Shown in pieces: positions 57,050-64,000 of a stretch of DNA of 64,000 nucleotides (position 1 is its first letter; every line of letters starts with the position of its first letter). A program made the position numbers and the translations under genes. Origin of the DNA: Tricholoma matsutake (taxonomy: Eukaryota; Basidiomycota; Agaricomycetes; Agaricales; Tricholomataceae); contig AP026538.1 of NCBI GenBank assembly GCA_026075535.2, positions 5,580,001 through 5,644,000 of the forward strand, written 5' to 3'. The notes below the pieces were generated by a model. It searched no databases. It had not been told where the DNA came from and worked only from the letters and a program-made list of their open reading frames with translations.

Positions 57050-57451
57050 TGTTAGGGTGACACCCACTATCTGCTAGCTAAGACCGTGCGGGTTCTCTCT
57101 ACAAGAAGGGGGTGGGATCCACGCTCGTGATGGGGGAACTGATCATTTTGATGCGAGGGGTTATTAATAGGTAAGTTTGTTGACAAAGGCCTTTCACACC
57201 AAAAACGTAGGTGGAATACCTAAGAGAACACAACTGGGGTCCCCTAGGCATATATTTAGGGTTTATATACTATGTTACACATATTGTACATTGTTGTTAC
57301 CAATGCACTCGTACATGCGCGTACATTTTGATGCGTGCGAAATAAAATTCTCACGCTATCAAAGTGTAGCGTCATTTGGCGTCATGTAGCATAATTCAAC
57401 ATAATAAAATAAAAATGAAATTTTATTAGGTAATGGGGTGGTTTCCTAACA
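57050..57451 (-). repeat. Gypsy-2 5' LTR
   Basis: 402 bp, partner of 50541-50941, followed by the second CACGT TSD copy. Confidence 0.95.
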
Positions 57452-59529
57452 CACGTCGCATGGGTGGTGTGTCTTTGTCAAGGAGAATTGTGTAATCTGT
57501 AAAGTAAAAATAGAATGAAGAACATCAGTGATGCAAATCACGAAGGAACTGTATCAAAATCAAGTAAAGGGACTGAAAGGGCCCTCTGTAGGCAAGATAT
57601 CAAGACTGGAGAGAAAATAGGAAAAGGGTGGGGTTGACAAGTGGGACTCGTCACCCTACCACAGGTGGGGGATATTTTGCATGATGCCCTCATCATGCAC
57701 AGAATAACAATGGAAACACCTGAAGAGGTGCGATAATGTGGCAAAGTTGAAGAAGTCAACAAAGTCTAGAAAAAAGTTAGTGTTGACATTGAACCAGAGC
57801 AGGTGACCAAGGGTGAGGCATCAAAGATTCTTGCTTGAATGATGGAGTGGTGCATCAAGTTTACTACTATGGGAGCAACCTGTTAGTTCTTTGGTGGCAC
57901 CATCACAATGTACTGCCTCTTCATTGTCCACAAAAAACATGAGATTTGGGTGCAGGAGGAAGATGTCAAAGGTAAGCATTAAATATCTTGTTGCTTGGGG
58001 AAGGATAGGAGATCGTGGATTTGTGCGAGCTAGCATGTCTCGCTGAACTTTAAACATGTCTAGCAGTAAGTATACTTTGCAGAAACAAGTGAAAATGAAG
58101 CCCCAGGAGATAATGATCAAACTGGCGAGAAGCTGCAGTATCGAGAAGATGGGGGCCTGAGCCTTGCTTGCAGTGTCGGAACTTTGAACTACAGGGAACC
58201 CAACTGCTTTGTATGCTTGGGCAGAGGGAGAACTTGAACCATGGGTTGGTGGAGGGTCTTTGCCACTCTGGCATTGAGGAATAGCTGGCAGTAATCCCTG
58301 TGGTCGAGTAATTAGTAACATAGTGCAGTAAATGGCACTTAGCATTGATGTGGAATGAGGATGCCAACTGGTTTTCAATGATGGGGTAAGCCGAGAAAAT
58401 CTGACTAGAGTGCTTGACGTTGAATGGGGCACTTGGAGAAGGAACTTAACAGAGGTCTTGAGACATTGGGCTTCTTTGTCGAGACAGGAAATCTTTGGGG
58501 AGGAGTTTGTGATGAATTCTTTGTCGTCCTTGTTGGTAACTACTATCCATGTTGTTTTTGAATGGTTTACATCGATGTCCGACTGTCCAGAGGTGTTAGC
58601 AGGGTGATTGGCCATGGGAGTACGGCAACGTTGAACTTCTTGGCTGAACAAAAGAAGGCTTGATGATCTTGAAACTGCATAGAACGAACTCCTGAAAAAG
58701 ATGTCATTAGTGCATGGGGACTTGAACAAAGAAATGAAATGAAATTCTGTGCGTTTGGTAGCACAACCGGTAGCTTGACGTCTCGCTAGAACTTTGAGGG
58801 CCAGGCAGTAATAAATTGTGTTGTCATCCAATTTTTCCTCATGGTACTCATGGACTGGGGGTGCAGTTGCTGATCTTGACACATCAAATTCCTTGAAATC
58901 ATCAAATGCAACTGTTGGAATGTTGTCCAAGGGTGTAGAAACTGGTGTTGAGTAACATTCTTGTTGAGTCTTCATGCATTTGAGCGCTTGTTCCTGCAGA
59001 CTAATGGACATGCCTAGTATTTTACTCAGGGGGAGTGTAATCAGTGTGTCGAGAGCTTCATTTTGTGCCACATTACCGCCAATCATATCTTGAATGGCCA
59101 AGCTGGAATTTTCAGTATGAGCTTCTAGTTGATTGGGAATCCAGGGCGGTGATGGAGTCTTCATTGTTGAATTTGTCGTCATCAGAACACACTGTTTCAA
59201 TGGTAAGGAGAGACCTGGATGGGCACAAGGAATTGGCTCAACGTGTACTGGGAGAGAAATTGGTGTAGGCTCTTGATCGAGTTCTTGCTGGGGGTCTACC
59301 AGAGGAACTTTCTTTGACAGTGTCAATGGAGGTGGGAGAGACTGAAATTTGATGTCAGTAGGCTTTTTGGGAAGCTTACCCCCTGTAAAATCATCTTCTG
59401 CATCCTTGAGTGGTGAATGCACAGGAAAGGCATGGTGGCAGGTGGTAAGACTGTAAAGCATGCATTAGCGCTACATTTAACATTTTTCTCTAACTTCTGT
59501 GGGGTCTTGTCGCAATTGGCATCAAAGAA
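57452..59529 (-). pseudogene. Downstream coding region of the gag-only LTR element, unrecognised
   Basis: A 546-codon minus-strand frame (59461-57821) follows gag in the same frame after several stops (TGA TGA, TGA, TAA, TAG). It is rich in serine, threonine and proline, with one hydrophobic stretch near 58080 (LLASLIIISWGFIFTCFC) that could span a membrane. I see no protease, RT or integrase motif. It could be a spacer or an accessory protein. From 57452 to 57820 nothing is recognisable. Confidence 0.4.
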
Positions 59530-60172
59530 GCCGGAGTTGCTTTCATCAAGGTTGCATGAGAAATCCACGTTGTCTCGACTCTCTAATGATAATGTCATCC
59601 TCATCAAAATTGTCCCAGAGAAGAGCTAAAACAATGTCAATTGGTGGTGGGGACTGTACTATCCTGTAAGTCTCTAGTAATTGATCCCAAATATCCCGAT
59701 GCAGTGCCCTTGGAATTCCTGTGAAGAAAAGTAGGTTAGCTTTGTGTGTTGTGAAGAACTGTGTATTGAGAAGGGGGGTGGACTGTGCGATAAATTCATG
59801 ATAATACTTGTTGACATCTTGAAGTGACTCAAAATCTTGATCATGAGAGTGGTGCTTGACTCATTTTCAAAACTTGTCAATTGTGATGCAAGGCTTGCAA
59901 TCATTTGAACCATAAAGTTTGACAAGATAAGCGCGGGCTGCAGGCCAGTTGTTTTGAGTCCAGATGGGTGTAGCTTTGATGATGTAGCGGACTCGTCAAT
60001 GACAATAACGAGGAACATATCTTGGGAGTTCATCGAAAGGAGTCTGCGATGAGGAGGCGAGCACTTCGAGAGTATCTAAAAAATTATTGACATCTTTGCC
60101 TTTGAAGAGTGGGGCGTTTGGGGTGCCTGGGATCGGCATAGGATAAATGTAGTGTATTGATTGTTGAGCCAT
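59530..60172 (-). pseudogene. Gag of the non-autonomous LTR element (broken)
   Basis: The start is MAQQSIHYIYPMPIPGT. The sequence then shows GKDVNNFLDTLEVLA, RVRYIIKATPIW, NNWPAARAYLVKLYGS, DVNKYYHEFIAQS and FFTGIPRALHRDIW, and ends near FDEDDIIIRES. The layout fits a retroelement gag seen in mushroom genomes (from memory). TGA stops follow YCH (about 60007) and DKF (about 59867), with another TGA two codons later where tryptophan is plausible. It is the only retroelement protein found in this element. Confidence 0.65.
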
Positions 60173-60379
60173 GTCAAACAAATTGGCAGAGGCAACTTCA
60201 CATATACTTGGTTTCAAAATTTCTTGTTGGGCAGAAACTTGAGGACAAGTTAAACTTGAGAGAACAAAAGCAACTCCAGGTCTACTCTTGGCGAGCGACT
60301 ACAAGTCAACCTCGCAGTGGTAAGATAAAAGGGGCATTAGCAGTAGAGGATCTCGAGAGCCCAATTTTGTAGTAATCTG

Positions 60380-61079
60380 GTACTTAGCAACTTATGAGTA
60401 TGCCTTGGTGCATAGTAAACTTGTAAAACTAGAATAATCTTGTAGTCTTGTAGACTCCAATAATCTTGGGATACCCATCGAAATGGGTGGAAGGTGTTGA
60501 AAATTTATTGACTTAGACTACGCCTTGGTGCATAGCCGACTTGTGAGTTGGAGACTTGGGACTACAAACTATGCCTTGGCATGTAGGAGACTTGTAAAAC
60601 TTGAATGAACTCGTAGAGTTCTACTTGAGACCACACCTTGGCGCATAGCCAATTTCGGATTAATGGGGGACACCGCATTTGACGAGCGTTGATGGGAAAT
60701 TTTATTTAGGTTTGAATAGTGCCAAACTTGATGATCGACGGTTTTGAGGGAGAGTGTCTCGTTTGGGGCTAGCCCAGAACAAGATTGTGGGGAAGAGTCG
60801 TGAACACTGGCAAACCATGTCGACTCAAGGACAGTGGCTGCAAATCAGGAGATGTTTTGCTGGGTTTAGCGACTGGACAGTAAACGGGAAATCCGTTGTC
60901 GTTGTGTAAGTTTTAGAAGCTAGAATGATGCGAAGTCAATTCTAGATGGTGTCGTGTGTAAGTTTTGATGAACCAATGACCTACAATGACAAATCAGTAA
61001 GTTTATGGGGTTGGAAGCTTATCTGGGTTGGGAAATGCGACGGTGAATGGAAAACCTGTCCCCTGTCTCAGTCACCACT
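60380..61079. repeat. Leader region of the gag-only element with CCTTGG hairpin repeats
   Basis: No gene. Four hairpin motifs of the type CTATGCCTTGGTGCATAG lie near 60398, 60516, 60566 and 60626, each followed by ACTTGTRA-like or ATTT sequence. A related one (CTACACCTTGGTGTGTAG) is in each LTR copy (49893, 61230, 61456). The minus strand downstream of the LTR has AGTGGTGACTGAGACAGGGG at 61060-61079, a primer-binding-site candidate. Confidence 0.6.
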
Positions 61080-61770
61080 TGTGGCAGGGTAGATGGTCTA
61101 CTGGGAGTTCGTTGACGATGGTCATCATGTTGCGAAGAAGTAGGTAAGCATGATCTCGGAGATCAGGGGAAAACAAGAGCAGGGGGAGAAGGGATTCAAT
61201 GGGTAACTTGAATACTTAGCTTATAATCTACACCTTGGTGTGTAGAAACTTGAGAGACTTAGTTGACTTTAAGGAATAACTTAGCCCCTGTCTCGGTCAC
61301 CACTTGTGGCAGGGAAGATGGTCTACTGGGAGTTTGTTGATGATGGTTGTCACATCGCGAAGAAGGAGGTAAGCGTGATCTCGGAGATCAGGGGAAAATA
61401 AGAGCAGGGGGAGAAGGGATTCAATGGGTAACTTGAATACTTAGCTTATAATCTACACCTTGGTGTGTAGAAACTTGAGAGACTTAGTTGACTTTAAGGA
61501 ATAACTTAGATGGAGGGCATAAAAAAAAGTGGGAGGAAGAAGGAATATGCTCCATTCGACAGGTGGGAGGACACCTAAATACAAACAAGGTAGCTATGAT
61601 GTCGCACACATTGTCTTGCGTTGACAGGACTAAACAACAAGAAGAGAAACTAAAAAGAAAGGGAAGTGTCCATTTTGAGGAGTATTGATAGAATTCAAAA
61701 TAAAGCTATGGTTCATGAGGTGGGTGATGTCAGATTGGCAGTGTCAGGTCCTTGTCTTGGGGTTTCACAG
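61080..61770 (-). repeat. 5' LTR of the gag-only element with a 235-bp tandem duplication
   Basis: TGTGGCAGGG begins at 61080 and again at 61315. The segment 61080-61314, which includes the LTR end and the primer-binding-site candidate, duplicates the start of the following copy. The second copy continues to 61770, where the Mutator-like element inserted, and resumes at 63983. Confidence 0.8.
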
Positions 61771-62011
61771 AGTACTTTACACTCCCCCACCTATTCTGGT
61801 TGGATTCCGGTTCGTCCGGCCAGAATTTCCAGAATTTCTGGAATCCAGTGGAATTTTTTTGTATGTAGTTTTCCCTATGCAGCACAATTCCGGTCAGAAT
61901 AAGGATCCAATTTACAGCCGGAATCCCCAGAATCTGACCAGACTCATCACAACCAGAATAACAGGAATAACCAGAATGCACGTGCTTTCCCAAATAAAAG
62001 TTTGACACACA

Positions 62012-62084
62012 TCAAGAATTGAACACTCGACCTTGGGTCTGCATACATAACAGCACGCTTAACCACTGAGCTACCAAGCAATTA
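62012..62084 (-). pseudogene. tRNA-like sequence (minus strand)
   Basis: The minus strand reads TGGTAGCTCAGTGGTTAAGC, an A-box, and about 30 bases on GTGTTCAATTC, a B-box-like sequence. The ends do not pair as an acceptor stem, so it is a tRNA relic or SINE head rather than a working tRNA. Confidence 0.5.
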
Positions 62085-62329
62085 TTCTTGAGCATACATT
62101 TAATACTTTTATTACCCAACCAAGGTACATAGTTAATCACAGCCATTAACAGAATAATTAATAAGTATGCATACACATGACTGCCAGCTCACAACCACCA
62201 CCACCACTGTCGCCAATGCCGCCTCCTCCTCCTCTCCACTCTACCACCACCACTGCATGCGCACCCACCACCACCATTCCCACGCCCAATGCCATCATCA
62301 CCACCACCTTCAAACGAGCCGACTGGATG

Positions 62330-62880
62330 GAACGCGGGCCCAAACGACCCATATCGCATTGTTTGGGGCCTAAGTATGTCTTTTTCATTTGCTTCTTGTT
62401 TTTTCATACTAACTAACTTGTTTCATTTGTTTTATAGGTTCTACTCAACTGCCAGACATAACATGGGCCCAAACGACGTGATTGGACAGAACACAGGCCC
62501 AAACGATGCAGATTGCATCATTTGGGCCCTAAGTAAGGTTTTTTTTGTTTGCTTTTTGTTTTTATAAACTAACTAACCTTTTTTTTAGCTTTCTAGGTTA
62601 TAATCTACTGGCAATGATGCCACCACTTGCAAACGAGCCAACGCAGGCCCAAACAATGCAGATTGCATCGTTTGGGCCCTACATAAGTTTTTTTTGTTTG
62701 GTTTTTGTTTTAATAAACTAACTAACTCATTTTTTTAGTTTTCTAGGTTATAATCTACTAGTAATGACGCCACCACCTGCAAATGAGCCACCATGGGCCC
62801 TATGTGAGTTTTTTTCATTTGCTTTTTGTTTTTATAAACTAACTAATTGTAATTTATTGCTTTTTAGGTTGTATACTACT
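62330..62880 (+). repeat. Tandem intron-bearing modules (about four copies)
   Basis: Each module has TTTGGGCCCTA or a close variant. It is followed by a GTAAGT/GTATGT/GTGAGT-type donor, a pyrimidine-rich stretch of TTTTTGTTTG, CTAACTAAC or CTAACTAAT as a branch-like site, TTTTAG/TTCTAG/TTATAG, and then GTTATAATCTACT or GTTCTACT. Units recur about every 120-160 bp (donors near 62373, 62530, 62681 and 62802). Confidence 0.65.
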
Positions 62881-63319
62881 GGGGACGACCTGCCACAACG
62901 AAAAATGCGCAACCCACGCCCACACCCACCCGATCCCCTCCTCCCCATTCAAATGGGATGTGAGGCTGTCGACACGGGCTAGGAGGGTGCAGAGGGATGC
63001 CAGGAGACCCTGGAAGGGGGGTACCTGCCTAGTAAGCACCCACCAACCTCTGTACTCATGCCATGTCGCACTGATGCGCCCAAACCCCCCCTCCCCCCCA
63101 AAAAAAACAGAAATCCAGACAGGGGACGACAGCAACAAATGATGACAAGCCACCCACCCCCAGCCTCACAAGCAACTGCTCGTGGGGTGGATCGTGGGTG
63201 GAATGACGCCCAGGCGCAGGGACAGGAGATGACAATGACACACCACCCGCCCCCAGCCTCATGAGCAACTGCTCGTGGGGTGGATCATGGGTGGAAGGAC
63301 AGACAACAGTGGGGTCATG

Positions 63320-63610
63320 TCCCCTCCCCCTCCCCCACACTTTGTGTGGGGAGGGATTTTTTTTGTATTTTTAATTATTTATTAGTATTGTGCCCCCCCT
63401 CCCCCGTTTTGCGTGGGGGAGGGATTTTTTTCTTCATGTTTTTACCTCCCCCCTTGCATTCGGCGCGAGGGGTTAGCTTTTTATGTATATAAATAAAACT
63501 CCCTCTCACATCTTGTGAGAGGGAGGATTTTTTGTTTATGTATATAATTACAATTATCCCCACTCCCTCACATTCAATGTGAGGGATGTGGTTAATTAAA
63601 AAAATTTGAT
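63320..63610 (+). repeat. Array of five terminator-like hairpins, each followed by T-rich sequence
   Basis: Hairpins lie at about 63326-63355 (CACACTTTGTGTG core), 63391-63425, 63447-63473 (CCCCTTGC/GCGAGGGG), 63502-63528 (CCCTCTCACA/TGTGAGAGGG) and 63563-63590 (CCCTCACATT/AATGTGAGGG). Stem sequences differ but pairing is kept. Most are followed by a T-run or T-rich tract. Confidence 0.65.
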
Positions 63611-63670
63611 CTTAACTACTTCAAAAAAAATTAGAGTGTCATGAATAAACATTATATTACTATCTAATAA

Positions 63671-63763
63671 TTCTCCTGTGGCTCAACTGGTTAAGCACAC
63701 ATGTTTGGTTTTGTCATGTGATCACTCTAATCAAGATGTCTTGAGTTCAATCCTTACTCTGCA
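63671..63763 (+). pseudogene. tRNA-like sequence (plus strand)
   Basis: TGGCTCAACTGGTTAAGC (63679-63696) fits an A-box and GAGTTCAATCC (63743-63753) a B-box. The long spacing would suit a tRNA with a large variable arm or an intron. No acceptor stem forms, so it is a pseudo-tRNA or SINE-like relic. Confidence 0.5.
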
Positions 63764-64000
63764 CAAATATATTTTGTAGGCACTTTGACAACTTAAGACT
63801 TGAAATTTGACTATCCATTAGGGTATATACTCTAAGTTGAGGATCTGGAGTAACCAGAATCTGGTCAGAATAACCGGAATAACTGGACTCCAATCGGAAT
63901 AACTGGACTCCAACCAGAATAATTGGACTCCAACCAGAATAACTGGACTCCAACTGGAATAGGTGGGGGAGGGTAAATTACAGGTTTCACAGGCTGGGAA

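Larger units (their letters stand above)
50541..57451 (-). mobile_element. Gypsy-2, chromodomain Gypsy LTR retrotransposon (chromovirus type), decayed
   Basis: LTRs 50541-50941 and 57050-57451 (401 and 402 bp, TG..CA) are flanked by a perfect TSD CACGT (50536-50540 and 57452-57456). Minus-strand order is gag, protease, RT, RNase H, integrase, chromodomain. A polypurine tract (AAAAGGGGGGTAA on the minus strand) abuts the 3' LTR. Lesions are TGA stops at 55873-55875, 54506-54508, 52825-52827, 51520-51522 and 51433-51435, a frameshift near 54345, and a 715-bp solo LTR inserted in RT. Confidence 0.95.
61771..63982. mobile_element. Mutator-like (MULE) non-autonomous element, 2.2 kb, 10-bp TSD GGTTTCACAG
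   Basis: GGTTTCACAG at 61761-61770 and 63983-63992 flanks imperfect inverted ends (AGTACTTTACACTCC and TGTAATTTACCCTCC). The uninterrupted site is present at about 50198-50207. A 9-10 bp TSD fits Mutator. Subterminal regions carry CCAGAATAAC/CTGGACTCCAAC repeats (61870-61980 and 63845-63960). No transposase is present. The interior holds intron-bearing modules, palindromic repeats, terminator-like hairpins and two tRNA-like sequences. Confidence 0.82.
49742..64000 (-). mobile_element. Gag-only LTR retrotransposon, nested host of Gypsy-2 and a Mutator-like element; runs off the window
   Basis: The left copy of the LTR (from 49742) matches 61080-61770 and 63983-64000. Between them, on the minus strand, lies a gag (60172-59530) and a further decayed frame, but no RT or integrase. 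Gypsy-2 (50541-57451) interrupts the element near its 3' end, and a Mutator-like element (61771-63982) interrupts the 5' LTR. The left LTR ends TGTGGT at 49742 on the plus strand, and the base pairs just outside are ATCGA (49737-49741). Its own far end is beyond 64000. Confidence 0.75.

Noticed and set aside
63671..63763. A functional tRNA gene
   Set aside because: A- and B-boxes are present but no acceptor stem or clear anticodon arm forms.

Overview
The window looks like a transposon graveyard from a basidiomycete (Agaricomycete-like) nuclear genome. The reasons are short spliceosomal introns of about 49-55 bp, basidiomycete-type Gypsy gag-pol families, a Helitron carrying a DUF6570-like N-terminal region, and a gene of the CxC5/CxC6 type that accompanies KDZ transposases. 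I see no rRNA gene, no intact tRNA gene, no CRISPR and no bacterial-style operon. The species cannot be named from the sequence. Family assignments come from remembered family features, not from searches. Element boundaries come from repeats and target-site duplications (TSDs) read directly in the sequence.

Layout: 1-907 is a repeat-family fragment. 913-12623 is a minus-strand Copia element (LTRs 913-1232 and 12263-12623), split by a full-length plus-strand LINE at 1748-8040 with a poly(A) tail and a 15-bp TSD. 12629-15419 holds dispersed repeats and weak exon-like pieces. 15420-25165 is a plus-strand Gypsy element (Gypsy-1). Between its integrase and its 3' LTR it carries an apparently intact four-exon gene on the opposite strand (22720-23926). 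25166-26160 is a decayed gene of unknown function, followed by a 380-bp hAT-like MITE. 26741-34830 is a decayed minus-strand Helitron with SAP-like, DUF6570-like, Rep, Pif1-type helicase and cysteine-protease-like regions, broken by a second MITE at 30077-30565. 36838-38439 is a 1.6-kb non-autonomous hAT-like element. 39335-42752 is a short non-autonomous LTR element (TSD AACAG) with a nested MITE. 42760-44030 is a dispersed repeat with another MITE. 45691-47819 is a CxC5/CxC6 pseudogene and 48020-49741 an unrecognised minus-strand gene remnant. 49742 to the window end is a minus-strand gag-only LTR element. It is invaded by a chromodomain Gypsy (Gypsy-2, 50541-57451), which is itself invaded by a solo LTR (53487-54201). 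The right-hand LTR of the gag-only element is invaded by a Mutator-like element (61771-63982).

Two themes connect the parts. First, almost every difference between paired LTRs, TSD copies and MITE arms is a CG to TG or CG to CA transition. Most in-frame stops in the transposon genes are TGA where arginine (CGA) would be expected. This points to cytosine methylation and deamination as the main agent of decay. Second, several non-coding arrays keep hairpin shape while their stem sequences change. The antisense gene in Gypsy-1 stands out because it keeps an open, spliceable frame inside an element whose own genes are broken.
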